Source: Rhizophagus clarus (taxonomy: Eukaryota; Glomeromycota; Glomeromycetes; Glomerales; Glomeraceae). From it: a stretch of DNA of 64,000 bases. Each line of letters begins with the position of its first letter. The first letter of the stretch is position 1. A model generated the notes under the pieces. The model was not told the DNA's origin, searched no databases, and saw only the letters and a list, made by a program, of their open reading frames with translations. This document shows, one piece after another, positions 34,920 to 45,478 of the stretch. Made by a program: the position numbers and the translations under genes. The stretch spans positions 23,501 to 87,500 of the forward strand of contig BLAL01000044.1 of the NCBI GenBank assembly GCA_015698045.1. The letters are read 5' to 3'.

Positions 34920-35680
34920 ATATCTCAAAAATGTTTTTTTTATTAAATTTTCTATTAAAAAACGTTGCAAAATATTTTTTTATTAATAAAATATACTGGA
35001 AAAACATTTTGCAACATTTTTTCATAAAGTTAATTAAAAAAACATTTTGCAACATTTTTTTATAAAGCTAATTAAAAAATGTTGTGAAACGTTTCTTTAT
35101 TAATAAATATACATGAAAAAACATTTCACAACGTTTTTTCACAAAATTAATTAAAAAAATGTTGTGAAATATTTTTTTATTAATAAAATACACTGAAACA
35201 ATGTTTCGTAACGTTTTTTCACAAAATGAATTAAAAAAATGTTGCGAAACATTTTTTCATAAAGCTATTTAAAAAAAACGTTGTGAAATATTTTTTATTA
35301 ATAAAATACACTGAAAAAACATTTTGCAACATTTTTTCACAAAATTAATTAAAAAAACGTTATGAAATGTTTTTTTATTAGTAAAAATATACTGAAAAAA
35401 CGTTTCGCAATATTTTTTCATAAAGCTATTTAAAAAAAAAGTTGCAAAACGTTTTTTATTAATAAAATATACTGAAAAAACATTTTGCAATATTTTTTCA
35501 TAAAGCTATTTAAAAAAAAATGTTGTGAAACGTTTTTTTATTAATAAAATATACTGAAAAAACGTTTTGCAACGTTTTTTATTAATAAATATACACTGAA
35601 AAAATATTTCGCAACGTTTTTTCATTAGATTAATTAAAAACATTGCAGAACTTTTTTTTATTAAATTGATTTCAGATTAA
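34920..35680. repeat. Satellite array of short palindromes, base period about 40 bases
   Basis: The word aaaaaacgttttgcaacgtt ttttt and its variants (cg/tg/ca changes) recur with tattaataaaatatactg or cataaagctaatt linkers. Distances between equivalent points (near 34992, 35112, 35191, 35309, 35390, 35470, 35553, 35592) are about 40, 80 or 120 bases. Each core is a near-perfect palindrome. The 73-residue frame on the minus strand here only translates the repeat. Confidence 0.85.
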
Positions 35681-35689
35681 CAGGTCAAT

Positions 35690-36116
35690 TAGATTAGATC
35701 AAACCTGTAATCACAGGTCGAATAGTGGCAAATCAGTCACCAATCAGCTATCAATCGGGTATCTTATTGATAACTAATTGATTCAATAAGTATTCAATCG
35801 GGTGGCTGATTGATAACTGATTTTTGCCAAAATCCGTCATCAATCGGGCAGGCCGATTGATGGTTAACTGATGGTTGATTGATGGTCAATTGATGGTCGA
35901 TTAATGGTCAAAATATGGTCAAATAGTCAAATTATGGTCAAATTAAGGTCAAATTAAGGTCAAATTTAAGATTAAATTAAGGTCAAATTAAGGTCAAATT
36001 AAGGTCAAATTAAGGTTAAATTAAGGTTAAATTAAGGTCGAATTAAGGTCAAATTATGGTCAAAATTATGGTCAAATTAAGGTCAAATTATGGTCAAATT
36101 ATGGTCAAATTAAGGA
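35690..36116. repeat. CAATCGG/GATTGATGG patches passing into an 11-base tandem repeat
   Basis: First, repeated words around caatcgggta and gattgatggt (about 35735-35910). Then some 17 imperfect copies of ggtcaaattaa, an 11-base unit, to 36115. Variants are mostly a/t or c/t changes. Confidence 0.85.
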
Positions 36117-36640
36117 GCACAGGTCGAATGAAAAAAAATCGGATTTTGCTCTATTTAAAATAGCCTTGCCGACTTCAATATAGAATATGCCAAATTTTGC
36201 TTATTTTAGTATAGCCATATCTATTTTTGCCGATTTTTGTTAAATTCCGATTTTTCAGTCATAAATGCCGATTTTAGCGGCCGATTTTTACCTTTTTTTA
36301 AATAAATGCCAATATTTAAACTGGAGATATTATATTTATTATATACTTTACCCTTTTCGTATAGTTCGAATAAAGGATTTTATCTTATTTAAAATTCCCT
36401 TGCCGACTTCAATAAGGCTTTGCCGATTATTTTACTAATTTTTTGCCGATTTTTGTTAACTTCCGATTTTTCATCCAGAAATGCCGATTTTAGTGGCCGA
36501 TTTTTACCTTTTTTTTAATTAAATGCCGATATTTAAACCGGAGATATTATATTTAGTGTAAACTTTACCGCTTTTGACACAGGTCGAATAAAGATTTTAC
36601 TCTATTTAAAATAGCCTTTGCCGATATTTAAATTGTAATA
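36117..36640. repeat. Long tandem repeat, unit about 235 bases, 2.3 copies
   Basis: Copies start near 36119, 36358 and 36575 (partial). Each begins with acaggtcgaat or a close relative, then ttttactctatttaaaatag and cttgccgacttcaat, and contains several gccgattttt words and a taaaccggagatattatatt block. Confidence 0.85.
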
Positions 36641-36896
36641 TTTCGTAATTTTACATCATAGGATTTTTGAAATTATTTATTATACTAATAAATATAAGAT
36701 ACTATTCTAAATATTCTACTTGTTTTGTACATTGAATTCCCAGTTGGTTCGATTTCACAAACAATAACTGAAGTATTCATAAGGTTGAACAGTGATAATC
36801 GAAACTGATGAGATCGCATTGATAAGGCCTATTCCTAAAAAGTTAATTAATCACATTTAATTAAACGCTATTTAATTGTACTATTTTTTTTTTTTT

Positions 36897-37112
36897 TCAA
36901 AAAAAAACTTTCTTTCTGAAAGAAGAGTCTGCCTCCTATACCGTTTGCCGTCGTGCATAGTGTGTTATAGGAAAGGTGGGCTAGGTGGCCACCTAAAGTT
37001 TGTAAATAACTCTGGTACCAAAGTTGATGATCTATTTACTATACATAGACCTCTCACTTCGAATTTTGGTTATGATAATTCCGCCTCCTCTGTCGCATTA
37101 TTCGTCGAAGTC
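36897..37112 (+). CDS. Possible fragment of a small beta/gamma-crystallin-like protein
   Basis: In the frame ending at the TAA 37110-37112, the last 50 residues look like real protein: KGGLGGHLKFVNNSGTKVDD, then LTSNFGYDNSASSVALFVEV. A Gly-Gly strand followed by a tail with NDxxSSV-like ASSVALF is reminiscent of beta/gamma-crystallin repeats. The upstream part is low-complexity Phe/Lys and is not credible, so the start is unknown. An upstream exon is possible, or this is a broken gene. The region is more GC-rich than its surroundings. Confidence 0.35.
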
Positions 37113-37180
37113 TAAATAGATATCATTATGACTTATGAGTAAAATATTTACAATAATAATGTAAATTCTTTAATCATAGT

Positions 37181-37436
37181 TAAAATAGGCATGATGGGAT
37201 AACTCATATATCATGAGCTCTGTCTGTGCGAAGTGCCGTTTTATTTATAATCAAAGTAGACTTAAGTCGTAAGTAACTTTGATTATCATTGATTAGGAAA
37301 GTACATGCAACGAAAATCCTTTATCAAGGGGTAAAATAGGCATGATGGGATAACTCATATATCATGAGCTCTGTCTGTGCGAAGTGCCATTTTATTTATA
37401 ATCAAAGTAGGCTTAAGTCGTAAGTAACTTGATTAT
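37181..37436. repeat. Two direct copies of a 105-base block
   Basis: 37181-37286 and 37332-37436 are nearly identical: taaaataggcatgatgggat, aactcatatatcatgagctc, tgtctgtgcgaagtgcc, ending taatcaaagtag to gtaactttgatta. Only about four differences are seen. Each copy ends in a hairpin (taatcaaagt / actttgatta) and contains ctcatatatcatgag. No coding frame explains the conservation. Confidence 0.9.
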
Positions 37437-38182
37437 AACAATGATGATTATTGGAGAATTAAGTTGCAACATTTTTAAACATTTTTGAATAAGTGCCGTA
37501 TTAATTTAATGTAATTGTTACCCTTTTCAAATAAGAAGGGCCGATTTGCAATACAGCTTTGCCGGCCTTAAATGTATTTATATAGCCAGAATAATTGTTT
37601 TATACTTTATGTGATATTTAATTAAAATAAAATAAACCTTTGATATCTAAAAATTATTACATGATTAGAGTTATTAATCACAAAGTATGGTGCTTGTATC
37701 GTAATGCCGTAATAAAGACCGATTTGCAATACAACTTTGCCGGCTCAAAATAAGATCTCTTGTTATCTGAATTATCTGATTTTTCACGCGGTTAGAATTA
37801 ATTACGGTATATGTAACCTTTATCGTTATTCTTGTGCCAAAAAAAAATGATTGTTATAATTTAATCAAATACAAATGCTATAATTGAATTCGCCATTCTG
37901 ATTTTACATATAATTCATTTTATATTATATAAAGTTTTTAAAACGAAATTTTTTTATTTAAAGGAATCACAGCCATATATTCTTTTGTTTTTCTCGTCCC
38001 AGTATCAAAATTACATTTAATGAATTTTCCTATTACTGTATATGATGTATGGGTATAATACTGTCTCTTCTCATATCATAAAACTCATTTGTCCATAATT
38101 CCATATTACATGATTTTATGTCGTTATCTACTTGGCAATAATATCTTGTACTATGATCTTGAACCGGTTTGTACCATTTGAC
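37437..38182. other. Spacer with degenerate repeats
   Basis: Two related blocks (gggccgatttgcaatacagc tttgccgg near 37548 and agaccgatttgcaatacaac tttgccgg near 37716) suggest further decayed copies of a local repeat. No gene. Confidence 0.5.
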
Positions 38183-38189
38183 TAAGGTT

Positions 38190-38375
38190 GCTTGCTGAAA
38201 CTAGTGAGTTTCGGCATGCCGAAACTGCTGAAACTGGCGAAACTAGATTTCGGCAAGCAGCCAAAAATGCCGAAATGCCGAAACTGCCGAAACTGCCAAA
38301 ATGCCGAAACAGTTTCGGCATTTTGGCATAGTTTCGGCATAATATATATTAATACTTTAATATAGTTTCGGCATA
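38190..38375. repeat. Left subterminal array of gccgaaa / tttcggc palindromes
   Basis: About a dozen copies of gccgaaa or its complement, often as gccgaaactgccgaaactgc or aaatgccgaaacagtttcgg cattt, in both orientations. Such arrays next to the TIR resemble the subterminal transposase-binding repeats of other hAT elements. Confidence 0.9.
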
Positions 38376-38709
38376 GTTTCATTTTTCTAATAATGTAATT
38401 AGTGTAACAAAATAAAATTCAGCCACCACATGACACACAACCAATCATATCTGACGGTCATTCAGGAAATGATCTGACATCATTAATATCAAAGATAATC
38501 AGTTACTTTTCGTCCTTTAACTCCTTTAACTCCTTTTTTTATTTATCATTTTACTGTTATAATCCCCAACTGTTACGGCTATACCTTGAAATTTGAACCA
38601 AATCATATGATTATCTGTTATGGATTTTTTAAATTACTTCGTGTTTGCCTTGCATTACTTTTTTTACTTAAACACGTACAAAATAAAAAAACTTTATACA
38701 CATTTCAAT

Positions 38710-41001
38710 ATGACCAGCACTTTAGACTTAGAAAAAAATAAAAATAAAGGTGGTAGGCCTCCCAGCTCTACCTGGGAGGATGCTATTAGAGGAAATCCCG
38801 TTGGTTCAGGAAAATATCATGCCACTTGTAAATATTGTAATTTTTCATGGTCACGAGGTGATATATCAAAACTTGAAGAGCACTTTGCGAACCACTGCTC
38901 GGAAGCTCCAGGACCCATTGTTAGAAAATATTTGAATAAAATATTAGAGCGTGAAGATAAAGTTAATAAAAAAAGAAAAATTGTTGGGAGTAATCAGTTA
39001 AATATTACAGACTACCATGATTCCACAAAAATTCCTGATGGTAGAGTAACTAGGATTAATCGTGCCTTGGCTAAATTTTTCGTTGCATGTGGTATTTCAT
39101 TCCAGATAGTCGAGCACCCTTTTTTTATTAACTTTGTAAAGGAGCTTAATTCTTCGTATGAGCTGCCAACCAGAGAATTTTTGTCAGATCAGTTACTTGA
39201 GTGGGAATTATCAATGGTGAACTCAACTGTCACATCCATCATTGAAAATGGAGCTAATTTGACTTTAGGTTTTTAATACTTTTTTTATACTTTTTTAAAA
39301 CAATATTCTTAATGTGTTTTTAAGTAATAATATTAATATTAATATAATTTAGCGTTCGATGGTTGGACGTCCCCCACTCATCGTTCTATATGGAATTTTG
39401 TTATTATGACTCCGTCGAGAGAAGAGTATTTGTATAAACTTCAAGATTTGTCAGAACATTCGCATACAGGTAATTACGTAGCCGAAGTGATTGGAAAAAT
39501 AATTGAAAGAATCGGCCCGAATAAAATATTGGCTATTGTGTCCGATAATGCCTCAAACGTTCAGAATGCACACAAAATTATTGAAGAGAAATACCCTAAC
39601 ATCGAAAACGTATGATGTATAGCACATGCGGTCAATCTTATCGCGTGTGATATACTTAAAGAAAGTTTTGGAGATCGTTTATTACGAAAAGTTAATACAT
39701 TAGCTTCATTTTTTAAAAATTCCCATCAAGCTGGAGCCAAACTCACACAACTCATCAAAGAGAATAGTATTCATGGAGGAGGCATTAAGTTATATTGTAA
39801 GACGCGATGGACAACGGCTAGCGAATCAGTAGATTTGGTAATTAGGTTGGAACCAGTACTAGAACAAATTATTACTAATGAAAGTAATTTGTTGAACGAT
39901 AAGGTCAAACGTGTTATCCAAACACGGAATTTTTTTTCCGATTTACGAATTCTTTCATTCGTTTTAAATCCATTGAGAAAAGCCGTCTTGGCTTTAGAAT
40001 CAAGATCAGCGACGCTTGGAGATTGTTTTTTAAGTTTGATAAGACTATCAGCAGTTTTGAAACAATTACCCAAATCATTTAATCAAAACTTCCGTAACCA
40101 TTGTTTCAACGTGATGAATGAAAGATTTAAAGAGTTCGATGATGACAAATATATAACCTGCTTTTTTCTAGATCCCCGATTTAGGAGTAAGCCTCTCACA
40201 GCCAAAGCTTATTCAAGGATCGTGAGGTGCGCTACTACAATTGGTAAAAGGTTAGGATTTGATCTTAAAGAATCCAGGGCTCTATGCGAGCAAATTAAGA
40301 ACTACCGTGATAATAAACCACCCTTTGATCTTGATGAATCTTGTTCTCTAGACGATCCTCTAAATTGGTGGAATTTGATCGATACTGACCCTCGACCGAA
40401 CAGCCTCCCAAGAGTCGCTCGCCATCTATTAGCGATTTGTCCAAATTCCGCAAGTTGCGAACGAGGATTCTCAACACTTGGCTGGCTATTTAATGATCGG
40501 CGTTTAAATTTGAATATAAGTCGACTAGAATCCATGGCTAAAATGATCATGCATTGGAAGTCCAATGCTAAGAAAGAGCTTGGTTTTTATGGTATAGAAA
40601 AAAATGATACTCGTATTAGCGAAACTGAAATGAACATTCGAATTGCAGAGGCTCTGGCAGAAACTAATGATGATGATGATGAATGTGATGTTTTATCAAA
40701 TGAAAGTTTACCTAATCAAATTACAGTTCCTTCAGATAATTGTGTTGTCCTAATAGAACATGTATGGATCGATAAATTTGTTGATTTGTCACACAAATTA
40801 ATAATTGAAGAAATTGGAGAGATCCCGGACGACATTTTAGATGAATCTGAAGAAGAATACGAAAAAATTAATACAGATGATGGCAATGATGATGAGCAAG
40901 AAAGCGAACAAGAAAGCGATGGGGGAGGAAATTTTGATTATAATGTAGAGGATTTATTGAATGAATTCATCGATGTAGATGATGTAGATGAAGAAGAATA
41001 A
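38710..41001 (+). pseudogene. hAT-family transposase with BED zinc finger, one in-frame TGA
   Basis: Exon 1 runs from the favoured ATG at 38710 (an earlier in-frame ATG exists at 38620) to 39268; exon 2 from 39353 to the stop at 40999-41001. The join restores FDGWTSPTHRSIW, the first catalytic Asp of hAT enzymes. The BED finger is CKYCNFSW...HFANHC. The RNase H-like core continues with AIVSDNASNV. The C-terminal dimerisation domain is clear: LLAICPNSASCERGFSTLGW followed by NDRRLNL and MHW. A single TGA at 39613-39615 falls where related enzymes carry CxAHxxNL (here V, stop, CIAHAVNLIA); the frame stays open for about 460 codons after it. The last 100 residues are an acidic tail. Probably inactive unless the stop is read through or is an assembly error. 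Confidence 0.88.
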
Positions 41002-41678
41002 TTTTTTCTTTATTTTTAGGAAATCATTATAACAATAATTCTTTTATTAATAAAGTAAATTTGTAAATAAGTTTATAATTATATTGATTTATTTAAGAGT
41101 TTAAATTAAAAAATTTTTGTGTGACGAAATTTAAACAACACCGACGTGATGCAAACGAACTCTTTCGATCTTGTTCAATTTGTGTTCAATTTGTGTTCGA
41201 TTTGTGCTGATAATTCTGGTAAAATTTTGCTCGTTTTAGCCAAATTTTGTTAAATTTGTGTTGATTCGTGTTCAATGTGTGCTCTAAAGAAAGAGAAAGA
41301 AGTTAACAATTAAATTTTATCACACAGGGATGATGATTAGTAATTTTATATCGGTATTTGTTTAACGATGCAAGATGACTTTTTTATACAAATCACATTG
41401 TATGTATTATGCACTGATTTTTTTATTTTTTTTTAAGGGATGTACAAAATATTCCGATTTTTTTTTAAAAAAAATGATTTTTTTTTAAGAACAAAGAGAA
41501 TAAACAAAGATTTATTATTTTAAGGATGATATTTAAATTTAATGATGCAAACTAATAAATCAGTATTTTGAAGAAAGGGAACAAAAAGGAATTGTCCAAA
41601 TTTTATTTATAAAAGGATATTTTACGATTTACTCATCTCATTCTTTTGCGTTTTTCCTCACATCTTAATTTTGTAAAT

Positions 41679-42380
41679 ATGCCCAATCGTCACTCTCATC
41701 GCCAGTCCCATCGTCACTCTCATCGCCAGCCCCATCGTCACTCTCATCGCCAGCCCCATCGCCAGCCTCGTCGCCACTCTCGTCCTATTCAATGGTTCGA
41801 TGAATACACCGATTACTTGGTGGAAGAAAGAAGAAGAAGAAATGACGAATTTCATAACGAATACGGGAGAGATCGATCGAGATTCTGGAGGTCAATCGCA
41901 AGAAGGTTCATATGTATAATATTTAATATGTTAAAATATGTTAAAAATAGAATTATTATCTTTAATCCAACTAATTCGTTCGTTTGAATCAGACTAAATC
42001 GTCATTTTAGAACTTCAAGGTTCACGGCACAACGATGCCACCAAAAATGGAGGAATCTTTTCAGGGAATACCATGTATGAAAAATATAATGGCAAAAAAA
42101 AATATTTGCTTAAAATTGAAAATATTTAACTAAATATTATTTCGTTTTTTGATATTTAGAGTTTTTGCCTTTATCGTAGCGGTGTCCCTGGAAGAAGATG
42201 GTCGCGTATCGGAGCAAGATATTATCGCACATTTAGATCGAGATTTTGGGAAAGACGAGGTAATTATAAAATTTCTATAATTAAAGTTTATTCACATCTT
42301 AAATTAACCAATTTATTTTAGATACGCGACACGATCGTAGAAGGGCAAGAAACCTACCTACGTATCGTCACCGAAGATAA
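41679..42380 (+). CDS. Passenger gene in the hAT transposon: Arg/His-rich Myb/SANT (trihelix)-like DNA-binding protein
   Basis: Four exons join in frame with consistent phases: 41679-41905, 42011-42074, 42160-42259 and 42322-42380, for 149 residues. Residues 1-37 repeat His-Arg-rich steps (SHRQPHRHSHRQPHRQ). The middle looks like a trihelix or Myb/SANT domain: WFDEYTDYLVEERRRRNDEF, then RSRFWRSIARR, then across intron 1 and in exon 2 RCHQKWRNLFREYH. Exon 3 adds a conserved-looking GRRWSRIGARYYRTFRSRFW. The tail is basic. The predicted charge is extreme, consistent with nuclear DNA binding. Unlike the transposase, the frame is intact. The family match is by eye only; the exon model rests on frame and splice consensus. 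Confidence 0.72.
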
Positions 42381-42734
42381 TTTATTAATTTTATTATATT
42401 ATTTTATAGTGAGTAGCTAGGCCCAGTCCGTACCAAATATCGGCTGGAGACTCACATTTTTTTTGGGCTGTGAATTGATACTGACGTCCATGTCGTACAG
42501 CCTGGGTACTATTTTTTAAAATAGTAGCGAACAAGTATTAATATTTTTTTTTTTATCAAAATTAAATAAAATAAAAATAAAATGGTGAACTTTTTTAACT
42601 GGGATTTTATTTCTTTAGTGATAAATTTGAATTTAATTGCTAGTTTTTATCATTGGATTACGTATAATAAATACAATAAATAATTTAAATTTTAAAAAAT
42701 AAATTTTTATCTGTCAGATACTATTAACATGACG

Positions 42735-42935
42735 AAAATATGCCGAAACTCTATTAAAATATTAGTATTACTTATGCCGAAACTATGTCAAAATGCCGAA
42801 ACTGCTGAAACTGCCGAAATGCTGAAATGCCGAAATGCCGAAACAGTTTCGGCAGTTTCGGCATTTCGGCATTTCGGCATTTCGGCACTATGTATGAGTT
42901 TCGGCGTTTCGCGTTAGGCCAGATGGGTTTCGGCA
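42735..42935. repeat. Right subterminal array of gccgaaa / tttcggc palindromes
   Basis: The same words as in the left array, arranged as a large palindrome centred near 42845: a run of gccgaaa units (gctgaaatgccgaaatgccg) faces a run of tttcggc units (gtttcggcatttcggcattt). It lies immediately inside the right TIR. Confidence 0.9.
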
Positions 42936-42945
42936 AGCAACCTTA

Positions 42946-43440
42946 TTTAGAGCGTAATTTTGGTACATTGGCAAAATGAAATTGCTTACTGCGGCTTATG
43001 TTATGTTGTTCAGAAGTGTCAAATATATTTATATTATAAATTTTTTAAGTATATAATAAACATTCATAAAGTAATATATATTTTACAAAACTGCACTAAT
43101 TTTCAATTTCTAAATTTTTTTACATCTGTTTAGTGACTTCAGAGCGTAATTTCAATACTTTGATCAAAGTAAACTACATTTTGTTGCTTAAGTAGAGTTG
43201 TTTAGGCAGGTTAGATCTATTCATATCTTAAATTTTATAATACTATGATTAATATATATGGAGAAATTAATGTTTATATTTTCTCACTCATTTAGAAATT
43301 TTAGAACATAATTTCAACACTTTGGTCAAAGTAAATTGCCTTTTATTGCTTAAGTAATATTGTTCAGGAGGGTCTAAATTACTTGTATATCAAATTTTAT
43401 AATGCGATGATTAATACTTATGGGGGAATTAGCATTTTTT
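42946..43440. repeat. Three tandem copies of a block of about 175 bases next to the hAT element
   Basis: Equivalent points ttagagcgtaattttggtac (42948), cagagcgtaatttcaatact (43140) and tagaacataatttcaacact (43303) are followed by matching ttgcttaagtaatattgttc-like and aaattttataatactatgat-like segments. The first copy begins exactly at the hAT boundary, so the transposon sits in or at the edge of this repeat. Confidence 0.7.
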
Positions 43441-43539
43441 GTAACGGTATTAATTTCTGATCTTTAATTTTTTATTATTTTAATAAAGAAAATAGACTAT
43501 TTTTAAATAAAGATTCAAGTTGAATAATAAAGATTAAAT

Positions 43540-43800
43540 GGGAATTTTTTTTTATAAAATCGTAAAGGCACTTAATAAGTTTATATTTTTGCTTTTAAAT
43601 TAAAGTACTATATTATATAAATGTAATGCTATATTTGATCTGTATTTTTTTAATTTTAACTTAATTTAGGCCGAAATTACGAGGTTGGCCAGAATTAGCA
43701 AAATTTTGGCCAGAATTATGAATTATTGATCAGCAAATTTAACCAGACTTAATTAATTTTGGCCAACTTTAATTATATACATGCGCTATACATTTGAAGA
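43540..43800 (+). repeat. Dispersed repeat, copy 2 of 3
   Basis: Contains aggccgaaattacgaggttg, gccagaattagcaaaatttt and attatgaattattgatcagc, matching the copies at 23700 and 47940. Confidence 0.7.
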
Positions 43801-44087
43801 GGATACTGTGCCACAAATTTTTTTTTGCTAACCTTAATAAAAAAAATTTGTCTTATTTTTTTGTGACATTTCCAGTAACTGTTATATAATAAATAATAAT
43901 AGTTTATAAATATAATATATAATTAAACAATAGTATTATAAATAATGAATAATAATAAATAATTTTTTTTTTTTCATTAATAATGTATTTAAAAATAAAT
44001 ACCATTTAGATTTAATGAATTCAAAAGCAGAAGATTAATTTATATGCATTATGCATTAATCTTTTTAAAGTACTATAACTATATATG
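43801..44087. other. AT-rich spacer
   Basis: No feature seen apart from A/T runs. Confidence 0.5.
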
Positions 44088-44554
44088 AAGTCAAAATTAA
44101 AATCCAAAAATCATAATATTTTGACTTAGAAAGGTCAAAAGTTGAAATTAAAGTCAAAATGATCAAAATTACATCATAGTAGAACACTGAAGAATACATA
44201 TAATACAGGGATCAAAATTTGTATAAAGATACTATATAAATTTCCAATATATTATATGAATAAGTTTGTATAATAGACTTAAAAATAGGGATAAGTTAGA
44301 TATGTATTTGTATAATAGAAGAGAATTTTAATATATGTTATAATTATATTTTGTATAAAGTTAATAAGTTAAAAAATTCAGTATATACTGTATATGATAT
44401 ATATATTACATATAAAACTTTATAAACAAAAATAAAATATAATTTGATAATAAATTTAATAAAAAAATTCTAAATTAAGCCCTTAATCTATAAATAGTAA
44501 AATACGTAAATTTATAATAAATTTGTAAAATTTACCCTTTAATTTAAAAAAGAA

Positions 44555-44725
44555 AAACACGAACTTTTAGACATAACAGTGTAACAAATTAAATAAATTT
44601 AGACGTGACAGTGTAATAGATATATAAAAAATTTTAGATGTGATGGTGTAACAAGTTTATATATAAAAAATAAACAAAATTAGACGTGACAGCATAATAA
44701 TTTTAGACGTGATAGCATAACAAAC
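44555..44725. repeat. Degenerate tandem repeat of tttagacgtgacagtgtaac
   Basis: Five or six copies with 20-55 base spacing (near 44566, 44603, 44632, 44680, 44702), varying as agacataacag, agatgtgatgg and agacgtgatag. It lies inside the 1.3-kb insertion. Confidence 0.75.
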
Positions 44726-45317
44726 TTAAAAAAAAAATTATATAAAGAATATAAGGTCGAAAGGGTGGTGATGGAGTAAGGGAAGAGAAAATTATAAGTC
44801 CATAAAATTTTAAAAAATTTGTAATTTCCCAGTATTATTTTTATATCCAATAACTAATTTTACATCATTTTAGTATAGGAAATTTTTTAATAATTTTTTA
44901 ATTAATTAATAAAATTTATTAGTAAACCTTATTTTAGTCAATATTAATTCTAGAAAGATGCTTTTACTATCATTAGAACCGTCTCAATAAGACGAATCTA
45001 ATGGTATAAAATTTATCAAAATCTGATCACTGGATGTTTAATAAATTACAAAAATGTTATTTATTTTTTATTTAAAGATTTAGAAATTTATTTTTAAAAT
45101 TTTTTTTTTATAATGAAAATTTTTATGTATATATATTATTTATTATATATTTTTGTAAAAAAAATTTATAAATATAATAAAATTTTATAATAAACTCAGA
45201 TATTAAATTATACAAAATTATATAAAATTTAAATTTATATGCTGATTTTATATAAAGTTTTTAATAAAATTAGATGTATAAAGTTATATTAAAATTTTTG
45301 GGATTGGATCTGAGTTA

Positions 45318-45478
45318 TATGGGGGTCTTTGCAATAGAAAGGTACGAAACTCAAAAAAAAATAAAAATTTAATTAATATTAAATTTATACTTATTTTAGT
45401 ATAAAAAACATAATTAACATATAAAATAAATTTAAAAATTTTTTTGAGTTTCGTACCTTTCTATTGCAAAGACCCCAT
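45318..45478. mobile_element. 160-base hairpin MITE nested in the 1.3-kb insertion
   Basis: tatgggggtctttgcaatag and aaaggtacgaaactcaaaaa on the left are matched by the complement of the right end (tttgagtttcgtacctttct, attgcaaagaccccata). Arms are about 40 bases and nearly perfect, and the loop is A/T. Flanks tatat/atat are compatible with a short duplication. Confidence 0.85.

Larger units (their letters stand above)
38183..42945 (+). mobile_element. 4.76-kb hAT transposon with two genes and subterminal palindrome arrays
   Basis: The left end taaggttgcttgctgaaac and the complement of the right end taaggttgcttgccgaaac differ at one base. Flanking 8-mers atttgact and atttagag match only in the first half, so the target duplication has decayed or my boundary is off by a base. 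Inside are arrays of gccgaaa/tttcggc next to both ends, a BED-finger hAT transposase with one in-frame stop and a separate four-exon basic protein gene, all on the plus strand. The unit is full length in layout but probably not self-mobile because of the stop. Confidence 0.88.

Noticed and set aside
35269..35490. 73-residue frame on the minus strand
   Set aside because: It only translates the palindromic satellite; the peptide repeats with the DNA unit.
36735..36765. ggttcgatttc, a tRNA B-box-like word
   Set aside because: No cloverleaf, A box or acceptor pairing can be drawn around it. I found no convincing tRNA or rRNA gene in the window.
34021..37436. CRISPR-like arrays (regular repeats with spacers)
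   Set aside because: The repeats are abutting or diverged satellites without unique equal-length spacers, no cas genes are present, and the genome is eukaryotic.
41658..41855. 65-residue minus-strand frame with repeated LAMRVTMG
   Set aside because: It is the antisense of the His-Arg repeat of the passenger gene; the plus-strand frame has spliced continuation and domain-like sequence.
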